Shown: in pieces, positions 13,429 through 24,709 of the stretch
Position numbering within the stretch: the first letter of the stretch is position 1
Layout: each line of letters starts with the position of its first letter
Assembly: GCA_037975125.1 (NCBI GenBank)
Contig: CM075858.1
Location: forward strand, 64,113,640 to 64,177,639
Length of the DNA stretch: 64,000 nucleotides
Direction of reading: 5' to 3'
Source of the DNA: Latrodectus hesperus
Taxonomy: Eukaryota; Arthropoda; Arachnida; Araneae; Theridiidae
Made by a program: the position numbers and the translations under genes
The notes under the pieces: generated by a model
What the model was told of the DNA's origin: nothing
The model's database searches: none
Seen by the model: only the letters and a program-made list of their open reading frames with translations

Positions 13429-14089
13429 AATAGCTTTTTGAGGATTCAATTTAAATATTGATGCGATATCCTTTTCGAAAATTTGATATGTTTTCATAGA
13501 AAATGATTCAATTAGAAATCACAATAAGTGAAAGATTATCTTCATGATTTTGGTCACTATTTCTTACTATTATTTTTAATTTTTGTATTATTTATTTTTT
13601 CAATATATTATCCTCTATTTTTGAGATCCCTTATGAATAAAAAGGATCATAAACCAGTTGTGATTAAAGACATTTTATTAAATAATTAAATAAAAAAATC
13701 ATATAAATTAATTAAAACATTTAAATTAGAATTATTTGTGTATCGCACGATAACAATTATTGCTATGAGTATTTATCTTTAATCCACTATCATATACTTC
13801 CCAATAAAATGTTTCTTGTGATTAAAAATATTTTTGGTGAATTGTAATAGAAGCTATTTTAAAGTATAAAAATATTTTTTATGATAACCACCTTTTAATG
13901 CACTACTATTTATTTCCCAATATAACATTCTATTGCCTTTAAAAATATTTGTGGTCAATTGTGATAAAAAATCACTTATAAAAATAGCAATCAATTGGGA
14001 CAAAAGTTATTGAAGTACTTTTTTATTACCACTGACCATAGTTAAATTAGAAATCGTAATTAGTGAAAGCTCCCTTTATAAAGGTTTTG

Positions 14090-14700
14090 CTATTTTCTAC
14101 CCCAAATACTTCCGCCTCACCCCTTTCCGATCTTTTGCGATCCTCAAAGTCAATAAGGCGCACTCTTTAATTTGCAGCTAATGTTAATGATTAAACAAGT
14201 GTTAATTTTATGGCGGGGTGGCGGTCCCCCGCGGCCCCTGCGCGTTAAACAACTAGTAATTAACCCTCGATACAATTTTCTTCTTCTTTCCCCCCTCCAT
14301 TGTTTTTTCTCTTTAGGTTTATTATTTATTTTGTCACCCCCTCTCGTCACTCTCTCGCCCAATCATTAAGTCGTATTTTTAAGAGGAGTCACCCGTAAGT
14401 GCTGCCGGCGACGGGTCTTAAAACAATTCTCTCTAATCTTATTAACGAGTATTAAGGTTTAGGAAATTAACGAAACGAACAGGCGACGGACCTAAGATAA
14501 ATGAACGACAAATAAGACGAAGGTTAGAAAAAAAAAGGTAATGAAGTACGGAAAACAAAATGGTAATTAAATCATTCGGCAAGATTTCGCAGTAATTAAA
14601 AGGTAGAAGAAGAAGGTATAATGCGCTTAATGCGACTCGGCTTACTCTCCGGAAATTATTCTTGACTACCATGGTAAGAGGTGAGGGCTAGTTTTGATGA
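14090..14700. other. GC-richer island with homeodomain-type motifs
   Basis: Composition changes abruptly from the surrounding AT-rich DNA, with C-rich runs (for example 14218-14250). TAAT/ATTA cores such as AGTAATTAACC and TTAATGATTAAAC, a CCATTGTTTT Sox-like core and a TTTATGGC Hox-like core are all present. Two opposed frames of about 65-76 codons show no domain. The look is that of a conserved cis-regulatory element, but that is an inference from composition and motif content only. Confidence 0.3.
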
Positions 14701-17700
14701 CGGGTAATGGGTGCTTTAGTGTTTATTTAGTTTTGGATACTTCACCTTCATAAATTGAATTCTTTTGGAACGTAAATTTTCTGGATGCAACTGGAAAAGA
14801 AAAGAACAATGAACTCGACTAATTAAATTAAATCTGGTGGAAGAGTTCTACTCATGGAAATGTTTTGCTCAATGGAGCTCGTAGTTACATCACTCTACTC
14901 CATCTTTTGATTTTTCAGTTTTCTGCGAAGAATTTCCTAAATGGCATTTTGTTTCGAAAAATTCGACGATTAAAAAAAAAATCAAAAGCAAATGAAATAA
15001 ACAATTGTTAATGCGTGAAAGCGTGCACTAACTGTTAAAATATGGTGGATGTAATTAAGAATTCGTAGATGTTTGTGGACTTTTGTGAAGAGAATGAGAA
15101 AAAAATGGCGTATGTAATTGCGAAACAATATTGCAATTTTAGTACATTATTAAATTTGCTGAATAACATGAGGCTTCTTAAAAATTATAAGAAACTAAGG
15201 AATATATTTTAATATAAAATTAACTTGTTTTAAAGAAATCAATGATATAGAATTTTTTTAATGAAAAATTTAAGTTGGGAGTTACCGGAAATTTTTGATT
15301 ATAAACAAGTCATTTTAAAAATATTTATCACAGGTCAATACTTCTGAATATCATTAAAATTTTAAACCTTATCTCATGTCATGTTTAAGTGTTGCTGTTG
15401 CTCCAGCATATTTCCCTGTACCAAGCCTAAAGTTGGGCTCGATCAATATCGAGTGTGGATAAAATCAGCAGTCTCACGTAATTCAATTAAATTTTTGGTG
15501 GTGTTAAAGCAATGATCACAAATATTTTAGCATATATCACAAATATTTTAGCATATATCAAACAATATATTTTAGCATTTATCTTCTAAATATCACGGCT
15601 AGTTGATAGCTGAAGACACTCACTAACATAAAGTTGCTTTTCAGGATGTTACTCAGAAATAAAAATCTTATTCATATCACCTATGAAAAAATAAGACTAT
15701 CTTATCAATTCAATCAGAGTTTTGCAATTAATGAAACAATTGTCGTAAATTAAAATTTTTTTAAGTGACTAGAAATCAGTTGAATAATGCAGTACATTTC
15801 AATCTATTTTCTATGAATATCTCAATTAAGTTAGTCATTGAACACAGAATAACATAAGGTTATTACTCACAAATGTCACGAGGTAATTGAATATTTTCTC
15901 ATAAGATATATTTTAAGATGTTATAACACAGTTTATCAAACATGATTTGATTCTAAATTTTTATCATTGATGAATCCTAATTTCAGTTTAAAGAATATGC
16001 TATTAACAAATATAATTTAATGCAGTTTACCAAAAACTGTAATCCACACCACAAAATCATAATCTCCATTAAAAAAAATAGCGATATTCTATATAATACC
16101 ATAATTTATAATTTGCTACTTTCTATATAGAAAAGAAAAGAGATTTACTGAGACATTATTAAACAAGTCTTTTTTATGTTCACAGAGGATTGTTCCTGTA
16201 CTTATTTTAAAACTGGAATAAAAATGGTGAAAAAGTAAATAAACAAGCTTATGTTTCCATGAGTTTGTAAAAAGTGAAACCTCTATATATTTATACCAAG
16301 AAGTGTAGGTTGAATTATAGCCACTAATGTAGGAACATTTAATAATAAAATGAATATTTTTATCTGTTTTGAGAGTCCTATAGTTTTGTTCTGCTTCTCA
16401 ATTGATCTAGTTTTGTTTGCTATAATATATTTGAACCTGAAACATTTGATATCAAATCAGTGAAAATTGATTTTGATTTCCTGCTGTATTTGTTTTCAAT
16501 TTAATCAGATCAACTGTAAAATTAATCAGGTAGGTTTTGTGGTACAATTAAAAACGATGTTTGGCATTAGTATTGGTAAAATATGACTTGGGAATTAACT
16601 TCAGCTATAAATTTGTTGTTTCTGAAAGTGCTTCCTAACTGTTATCATTGATTCTGTAGAATTTATATCTTGATTGAGTTCTGTTGTCACTTTAGCTACA
16701 GTGATTTTTGTTTGCTGACATTACAATATGTTTCAATATTGGTCAGCCTCTTTCCCTCCTCTTGCACCTCTATCATTTATTTTAATTTGATGAATGTTTT
16801 TTACCACGCCTTATGATGTTGTCATTCATAAAGCGTATCTTTAGAAATAGCTAAAACTCGGATGTTTGAGTCACATTTGCTCTAATTAGTCTGACTCTTA
16901 CAATTATTCCTTTTCAAAAGCCTGGAAGGTTTATTATTTTAAAGTTTTGACAAAAATCCAAGATATAACTACAATAAAGCCACCTCATTTTGTCTTGATA
17001 TATCTAATTTCTTATAACAAAAACTACTACCTAGGATTATATTTTAATTCTTACGTTGTCACTAGTACAAGCTAGAACACTCAAGTACTGTTTTCTTTAC
17101 CGCTTAAGCTTTCAGGAAAATGCTAACACTGTAAATAGAAAATTTCTTGTATTCTTTTATTTATCATCAAAAAATGTTATCAAATAAATATAATTTTGAA
17201 ATTTCATACCTTATTGCTAGACACTAATGTGGGGGAATTTTGTTATGGTTGCAGTTTACACAGTAAAACAATAAGTTTTCCCCTTTTTATATTATATAAT
17301 ACTCTAAGCAAAAAGATTAATGTATATCCTTATTAAATGTCAATAAATGTATTCAAGTTCCACTTATTCACTTTGAAACTCTTATTTCTCAGGATTCAAT
17401 ACATGAGAATAAAAGAGCGGTATTAGAATGTGAGTTACTGAATCTTAAACTATTTTTATGATTCAAGTTTTACCAGGATTTTTAAATTTAAATTTTTTAC
17501 CTGTAATCATCAGCTGCTTTTTTTAAGCAGTGAAGTTAAAAATCTCACAATAACAAAGTATAAGAAAGTAATGTGGAATATATAGCTATGAGCAACCTTC
17601 AATGGAAAAATTAGCTCAATAATTGCTTAGTAAGAAAAAAAGTGATCAATTCAGATATATGTATAAGACTTGATTTTACATTTCTCCTTTGGCTCAATGT

Positions 17701-18599
17701 TTTACAAAAATGCACAATCTTTTGTGCTAAATCGTTCTGGTTTCTTTCATCGAAGCCAGCCAAGGAAAGAACTCAAGTATTTTGTAAAGGAATAAATAGT
17801 AAGGCATTTTGCCTAATACTCCTTTATTCTTGGATATCTAGTGTTTCCTACCTTCCGGCTACTGAAGATTTTCTATCCTACGTTTAATAGGAGGAATAGG
17901 AGCACTTTTGTATCCAATAACTGTTCCATATCCTGCATTTTCCTTTGATGTGAAGCGCTTGGGACTTTTTGTGAAACGGGAAACTTTCATCTTTTGCAAG
18001 ACCTTCCTTTTGCCTTGAATTTTGAATTAATCAAGCGTTGCAAATCCTTTTCAAAGAAAATGTTACGTTCTCAAAAGACACGGAAATTGCTTTGAACAAG
18101 CTGGGTTTTGCCTGTATATAAACTTTAAGAGAGATATGAAAAGGTTAAAAGAAGAAACAGAGACTGTTTCCATTGGAAGAAGGCTGTTTTTGTGAATTGA
18201 GTTAAGACTAACTGTAAAGCTCACAGATTCTTGTGAATTTCTCTAGTGTAGCATGCTTTATAATTCTAGGAGTATAATCTTATATATTTTCAAAATAACT
18301 TGTATCGATATTTATCGTTTCATAGTTTGAAAATGTATAAGTTGTGTCAATAATATATAATTTCTTAAGTGAAATTTTAAAACTTCATGAAAAAGAAGTT
18401 GAAACAAATTTTGCTTTAATTAAAATGTAAAAAACGTAATATAAATTAAAAATCTCTTTAATGTTATTTAGTGATGTATAGAACCTGTAGGATGGTTTTT
18501 TTAAATGAAAGAAATTTTTTTATCGTTTAAAATATAAAACGCTTAAGAAATTGGTAACGTAAACTTTATTTTAAGCATTTAAATTTTTTTGTATTTAAC

Positions 18600-18602
<3 letters not shown>
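14701..18602. other. AT-rich DNA, nothing recognised
   Basis: No transposon protein, tRNA-like head or regular tandem unit found. Around 15525-15590 the phrase AAATATTTTAGCATATATCA is repeated twice with a third variant. The stretch 17640-18240 is slightly GC-richer and has an 81-codon plus-strand frame with no recognisable domain; I do not call it a gene. Confidence 0.5.
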
Positions 18603-18666
<64 letters not shown>

Positions 18667-18680
18667 TATATATATATATT
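18603..18680. repeat. (TA)n microsatellite
   Basis: About 60 bp of pure AT dinucleotides to 18664, then a CTT interruption and about 14 bp more. Confidence 0.97.
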
Positions 18681-19599
18681 GCTCTTTAATAATATTAATT
18701 TTGAGAAAACTTATATAATAAGAATTTAATTAAATAATACACAAAAATTAAATTATTTTGTCATAAATTTAAAACAAATGGGAAAGTAATGGCAGATTCC
18801 CCCAACATTAATTATTGCTGATGATTTATATAAGGCATTTTAACCTATTTTTTAATAAATGGTTGAGTTATGATTGGGGCGAGACTATTTTATTGACGGC
18901 TATATTGTTCTTACAGCTCGAAGCACAATTTAGAATGTGTAAATCAACCGTTGATCATTTAAGTTTTATTGAGCATTGTATTGTGGTAAGTATTTAATAT
19001 TTTCCTTGTAAGCAAAAATATGACAAATATTAGGAATCAAGGGAAGCTTAATCTCATTATATGCAAAATCAAAAACTGAAGAATTTTAAACTTAAATGAA
19101 CTAGAATTAAGTGATAAAAAGCTATCTCAATAACTTTGTAAGATCTTGGTGATAAAATATCGGATACAATTTTAAATGCACTGTGACTTAATACATATGG
19201 CTATCTGATAATACGTTTTTATATATGTTACTATCATTATATTTACTTGTAGCTAGAATCATAAATAGTGCTAATGATGAATGATAAGTTTTAAAATTTA
19301 AATCTTATTACTCCACAAATAATATTGCTTTGAACACAACCCCGAACACGGGATTCATTGAAAATTCACAAAAACACAGGTTTGTGAACTTAGCTTAAAA
19401 GATTTTGCTTTACCTAAACATTGATGCAGTTAAGGAAAACTTCGTTACCGATCCAAATCAAGTAAACGAAATTACAGTGGCAAAAAGTTCAATATGATAT
19501 CTATTACTATGACAAACATTTGAAGACAAGTCATTTAAATGTAAGAAACCGTATAAACTCTCATCATCAAAGGACCTAATTCTCCATGTCTCTCAGACG
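18681..19599. other. AT-rich DNA, possible 5' part of the gypsy remnant
   Basis: No clear feature. The gypsy-like element may extend back into the right-hand part of this stretch, but I see no gag motif or LTR to prove it. Confidence 0.45.
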
Positions 19600-20199
19600 A
19601 CGGATAACAAATGGTTTAACTAAGTAATATTTTCTTTTCTTCAGCGACAAAGAACCGGTTATCTAATTTCTTATTGATAACATGGCAGAAAATTATCAGT
19701 TACTCCTTTATTATAAAGATAAAAGAATCGTCTCAAAATTAGAATTATTTATTACAAATTCCATAGATTTCGAAACATAATGGTCAAAATCTACCTCAGC
19801 TTGATCTTAGACTCTGATATGTTTTCAGTTGGGTCTTTTTAGTTGTGGAACTGAACAGGGTTTTTATGTAAATTTTAACTTTTAGATGGATTTCTGAGAT
19901 GGAAGATGATTGATGGTATTATATTACAAAACACAAATCACCAGAATTTTATATTTTTAAAATATTAATAATTCTATTCAATTTTATGTCTTTTCTTGTC
20001 CTGCATAGCGTACGAAAAAGGCTAGTATTGGACACTGCATCAAATCAAAGCCGTCACTTAAGTTAAGAAGATATCAACCAAGTAATTTAAAGCTGCTACA
20101 AATGAATTTGAATTTGAGCTTCAGGAAGGTTTATGTACACCAACTAAAAATAACTGGTCGAGCTTATTTTATATGAGTATTTAGAAATCAAGTAGTTGC

Positions 20200-22335
20200 A
20201 GATCTACTGGGGATTATAAAGCACTAAACAGTGTCACAATTCCTGATAGATACCCTTTTCTATTTTTAACAGACTATTACTACGTTTTAGCCAAAATAAA
20301 TTTTTTTCTTCCATAGATATCCTGAAAACATACAAACAATTTATGATTCCCAAAGAAGACATACCAAAAACAGCAGTTCTCACAACTTCCAGCTTGCTTG
20401 AGTTTCCATTCACGACGGTTAGTCTCCCAAATAAGGTTGAAGCCTTTCAACAACTCATAAATAGGGTGAAATGGAGTAAATGAACTGGAGTTTTATTTTG
20501 TTACTTGAAGTGCACCTTAATAGCTTCTTCTAATGAAGAAACTAATCGATAACATACACGCACAGTTCTTGAAAGAATGAATGAATATGTTTTGTGCGTT
20601 AATATAACAAAATTAAAAATTTGTCTGATTACATTTGCATTCCTAGGTTATGCAATGTCTGTTGGAGGGCTCAACTAGTTCAACGAAAAGGACTAAATAA
20701 GTTTCAACGAAAGATGATTTAACCAATAATTTATTTCAAAACCAAAGCATTCAGAAATGTAAGAGGGTTTTTAGGTACCGTAAATTTTTATACCAAAGTG
20801 TGCGAAATTTCTGCATATTTTAACAAAATTACTCACTGACATCAAAAGAAAATGGTATCAGAAAATATCACAGTACAAAAAAGTGCAGGAAATGAATAAA
20901 CTGGACGTAAGAAACTAGGAAAGACTTCTGAGATTTAAAAGATGCATTTTGCCAAGTCACGTATTTAACTCATTCATTAGAAAGGGCCGAAAAGTTTCCA
21001 ACTATTGACCTCTTATACGCTGTCATTGGAGCTATTTTGCACCAAGTAGGATTAGTGAAAAACAATCCTTGAGTTTTTTTCTTAACTTTGATATCTGCAC
21101 AAAGAATATATAGTACCTATAACGAGCTACAGCGGCTCTGTAATTTCATGCTACTTCCGGTGTGATCTGCTAAGTGAAGCATCATTTGCAAAATGTAGTG
21201 ATTGTAAGGTTGACTCCAATCTCCATCACCGAGTTTCTGATTAGGGACGTGTCTATGTTAATCTGTGACATCCTAAGCTTTTCCGCTGGTATGTCGTAAA
21301 CATGTAGAGGAGGGTACCACCTCAGTTGTGATATCAACACCTCCATGGCTCAAAACTACGAGTAATTTTTGACCGGCAATTACTACAAACCCTTATTTTA
21401 ACCATAAGTTGCAGTCCGGGGTTTGAATGCACTGCTAAGTATCTATGAATAGTTCCTATGACAAAAAGTTGGTAGTAATCTATACAGTAGGGAAACATTT
21501 CAAATACATCTTTAAACGACTATCTTTTATAACAAACACGGACCACAATCTAGTACCATTTGCCTTCAAATAATATATAAAAAACATCTCTCTATGGCAA
21601 ACTAGACCATTGCGACATATTAGGCAGTTATCAACTGATATTCATCTCATCCTAAGAAGTGAAAATATTTTTGCGGATAACTTCTCTCGTATTAATCCTC
21701 TTTTTCATGTCATTGCCAATAAACCTTTAAGGGATATAAAACTTCTTCAAAAGTCAAATATTTGAAGATGCGAAAGATCAATCCGAAATAAAAGAATCGT
21801 ACAAGTCACTACAATTAACAGGAAGAATCTACCATATTTTTTCAAACTTTTATCATCTAAGCATATCAGCAGAATTTCGGGTAGAAAAGTTTTTCATCAA
21901 TTCGTGGTTTCTTGCATTATAGAAAAAGATCCATAGTTAAATTTATAGCAAATCGTTTCTGATAATCAATGATAAATATTGCTAAAGATGGAAGCATTTT
22001 TATCATCACAACTGTCAGAAGTTTATAGATATGCACACTTTTAGCCATAGGAATATTAATATAGCTCCACAAACATTCCAGAATTTAAACATAGCTTTGG
22101 TTAATCCATTACCTGTTTTTAAAAGATATACATATAACAACTAACAATTATTAATATTTATACATAATAGATTGAAGAGGTGCAATTAGAAGGTAATCAG
22201 CAGGATTAATCGCTGTTTTAATTAACTCCTAGTTTTCATGTGTTTTGGAATTTTTAATTGCATTACATCCAATCAACGTCGGAAATTTGATAGCCAACTT
22301 TTTTCAAGAGTTGATAAATACCTTGGTTTTAAATA
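20200..22335 (+). pseudogene. gypsy pol pseudogene: RT, RNase H, integrase
   Basis: This is the coding core of the decayed Ty3/gypsy element. The enzyme set would reverse-transcribe and integrate the element. The RT block at 20209 and the EDIPKTAV block at 20355 lie in different frames, showing at least one frameshift within 150 bp. Further stops interrupt the tether region (20470-20800) and the integrase. No frame stays open longer than about 80 codons here. The block order and the motifs make the family assignment firm; clade within Ty3/gypsy is not determinable by eye. Confidence 0.75.
21165..21480. other. insertion within the gypsy RNase H region, origin unknown
   Basis: Gypsy RNase H similarity stops after about 21160 (the STYxRELQA-like block) and resumes near 21490 (KHFKYIF-like block), where only a few residues would normally separate them. 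The intervening roughly 300 bp is GC-richer than its surroundings and shows no pol similarity. CTGCTAAGT occurs near both ends (about 21167 and 21434), possibly a duplicated target site. I could not identify the inserted sequence; a SINE-type insertion is a plausible reading. Confidence 0.45.
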
Positions 22336-22381
22336 AATACTATTATCTGTATCTCATACAGTAGTACGGGTTACAGATAGT

Positions 22382-22427
22382 AGTACAGTATGTATGATAC
22401 ATACATGTGTATCATACATACTGTACT
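22382..22427. repeat. perfect 19-bp inverted repeat (hairpin) inside gypsy remnant
   Basis: Arms 22382-22400 and 22409-22427 are exact reverse complements around the 8-nt loop ATACATGT. It interrupts the integrase similarity shortly after the RKFDSQLF block and has no counterpart expected in gypsy pol, so it arose or was inserted after the element. Confidence 0.9.
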
Positions 22428-22494
22428 GTGTATTATAGTTAGGCTTTTAGCTTGAATGTAAGACAAAACACAGTAATTTAAAAACTGCTCTTAA

Positions 22495-22940
22495 ATGTCA
22501 ACTGCGGGAATCAAAAACATGGATGATTGCTCTAATTTTCATTCTTTTAAGCGTGAGATCTCTCATCAACGAAGACTTAAATCCCTCATTCATCGAACTT
22601 ATGCATGGAATGTCTTAGTTTCATTAGAAAAATTCTTTTCAATAATACTTGGAATGAAAACAACGGAGTTTTCTCAAAATCTTCACAAAATAATCAGAGA
22701 CATGAAGCCAAGACCAATCACAACTCATGGACATTGAAAAGCCTTTGTTTTTAAGTAAGTTTCCAATTGCTCTGTACTATAACATTATCAATTCTTCATT
22801 AAAACCTGTCTACCATAGAGAAGATCCTGCAAGATATGTATACAAAAAAAGTATTTCAATAATTAAATCCAGAAAAAAGTTAAGTGAGTTTCCATCGACA
22901 TGTTTCTTAAAGAAAGAAACAAATATCCATTTTCAATAGC
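22495..22940 (+). pseudogene. gypsy integrase C-terminal remnant
   Basis: Two overlapping plus-strand frames (22495-22737 and 22727-22939) continue downstream of the integrase core. Residues such as LHKIIRDMKPRPITTHGH and an adjacent GIRS/EDLK-like segment in another frame resemble the region C-terminal to the gypsy integrase catalytic domain. The similarity switches frame, so the ORFs are fragments of a decayed polyprotein and not independent genes. Confidence 0.5.
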
Positions 22941-24375
22941 TACATTCCAAGGAAACGAAACTCAGGGAAACACCTAAACTTGGGCTACTGAGGAAAATCC
23001 AAGCACTCACCATGATGACATGTGAAATTCTCTCTATTCACTTAAAATGATTATCTTCTATTATTTCAGTCACCGTCTCGCTTTAGCAGAATAGATTTGT
23101 TTTGTGTTGATCAACTGTCTGAGTGCATTGAAGTCATGTTACAACATTAATTATTTTTTTGGCTCTAATAATGGTTGAATTTTTTCTTTACTTTAAAGGA
23201 TTTAAAATCTAATAATAAATATAAATAAAAATTTTAAAAAATATAAATTAGAAAGAAATGTAAACAGAATATCATGTATGATAAAATATTATTTGTATTA
23301 GAAAATATGAAAAAAGTTGTGAATCTTGTTTTTGATCAGTAGAACATTCATGGCATGTATATAATTTATGAGACTAATAAAAATATATTAGTGAATGAAA
23401 CTGATAAAAATTTGCAGTATAGTTTTTTTTTTTAAATTTTATATATTGTCTGAAGGTAGAGGCATGTAAGACATGTTAACTTGTATCAATTTGTTGACGT
23501 TAAATATGCATGCGAAAATAGAAGATGAAGAAAGAAACCATAAACTTGATTTTTACTGAATAGTAAAATTCACGATATTACCGACCATGTCAAAAAATAT
23601 AAGATCGATAAGATAAATTTTAGGATGATTTTCCCAACTTTTTATAGTTAAATACCAACTTCGTACATGCTTGTATACTTCTGCTTATAAAATGCTCTAA
23701 GAAATAGGATATAACATTTGAACAAACGAGGAATATAATTATAACTGTGAGATTCAATATTATTTCCATTCAAAATTTTTCTTTGCTAATATCATTATCA
23801 GTTTGATAATACTGTTTCTTCTCACAATAATTAAATACTACTCTTAAATATTTTCTTTGTAATAATACAGGAAAATGAAATTGAATTAAGACAAAATAAT
23901 ATAAAATAATTTATAAGAATATTTAAAACAAAATAGGGATGAAAGGTTTGATGTCGATTTTACTTTAAAACCAATTTTAATATATTCTGTTGTTAAACTT
24001 ATAACAAGTGTGAAAGTATATTAGTAAAATCCTGTCACCAGGAAAATGCGCCAAATAACGCGATTTTTTGCCAACAATAAGAAACTATTAACCAAAAACA
24101 ACTGGTCAAAAATAATGTCATCCTTTTTTAGTTGTTAAAATAATGTATTTAGACAACATTTTGTATTTAATTATTTCTGTAAATGAACTATGCCACAAAT
24201 AATAGTTTGATCTAAATTATTAATTTTAACATTTTTTATTAACTAACTTTTTTGTATTTTAATTCTCATTAAATACGTATGGTTGTATAATATGAAACGA
24301 TTTGGCGTCAGTTTGGAAGAATTTACGCCAACATTCTTCACGGTCTACGAGATCTTCCACAAATACTTTGTTATA
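22941..24375. other. AT-rich DNA, nothing recognised
   Basis: The 3' end and LTR of the gypsy remnant should lie at the left of this stretch but I could not find them. The rest is featureless. Confidence 0.55.
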
Positions 24376-24391
24376 CATCTCTTTAACCGCC

Positions 24392-24693
24392 GACCGATGG
24401 CTGCGTGGCTTGCGCTCCTGACTCTTGAGCTGTGGGTCCTGGGTTCGAATCCCGGCATGGATGTTACTTTCTTTCTCTGTTCTCTCTGAGTTTCTCTATC
24501 CTTTCTTCCGTGATGATGTATGAATGTGGCCCACCCTATAAACGGGTTTGTGGTGGTATTGCGCGGGCAACGCTACTCGCCTCCGTGACTTGGTTCACAG
24601 GTGTCCGCTGGGTAACGACAAATGAGTAGCAGTTTTTGGCCTTGTTGTGGCATATGGTTCGTCACCAAAAGTGCCCGCCGTTAGAAAAAAAAA
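24392..24693 (+). mobile_element. tRNA-derived SINE, family B (poly-A type)
   Basis: Plus-strand SINE with an A-box-like TGGCTGCGTGG at 24398-24408 and a perfect B box GGTTCGAATCC at 24442-24452. It ends in an A run at about 24685-24693. Flanks CATCTCTTTAACCGCC (24376-24391) and CATTTCTTTAACCACC (24694-24709) match at 14 of 16 positions and form the target-site duplication. The 5' half, up to AAACGGGT at about 24540, resembles the copies at 52.1 and 59.3 kb; the 3' half does not. The open frames across it are incidental. Confidence 0.88.
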
Positions 24694-24709
24694 CATTTCT
24701 TTAACCACC

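Larger units (their letters stand above)
7003..14089. other. long AT-rich desert
   Basis: About 7 kb with no recognisable gene or transposon protein on either strand. Small items inside are a foldback at 8926-8957 (14-nt arms), a short CA/TA microsatellite at 12147-12175, a 45-bp duplication at 12860-12943 and a hairpin at 13392-13428. Near 7260-7315 a short motif, ACATTGGAGA, is repeated a few times. Confidence 0.6.
19600..22940 (+). mobile_element. decayed Ty3/gypsy LTR retrotransposon (pol region)
   Basis: Conceptual translation in shifting plus-strand frames gives recognisable gypsy pol blocks in the canonical order. A possible aspartic protease FLID core lies at 19667-19678. Reverse transcriptase blocks include DYKALNSVTIPDRYP near 20212-20256 and EDIPKTAV near 20355-20378. 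Tether/RNase H blocks include CAKFLHILTKLLTDIKRK near 20800, SEKQSLSFF near 21056 and NIFADNFSRI near 21668. Integrase blocks run from about 21840 to 22335, including RKFDSQLF near 22278-22301, with C-terminal remnants to about 22940. The copy has many frameshifts and stops, an insertion of roughly 300 bp inside RNase H, and no LTR I can identify at either end. It cannot encode functional protein. Confidence 0.8.

Noticed and set aside
17642..17887. 81-codon frame in a slightly GC-richer stretch with a nearby TATATAAAC motif
   Set aside because: No domain or supporting gene structure; TATA-like strings are expected often in DNA this AT-rich.
19300..23100. Pair of LTRs flanking the gypsy remnant
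   Set aside because: I looked for similar blocks on both sides of the pol region and saw none; the LTRs are either lost or too diverged to see by eye.
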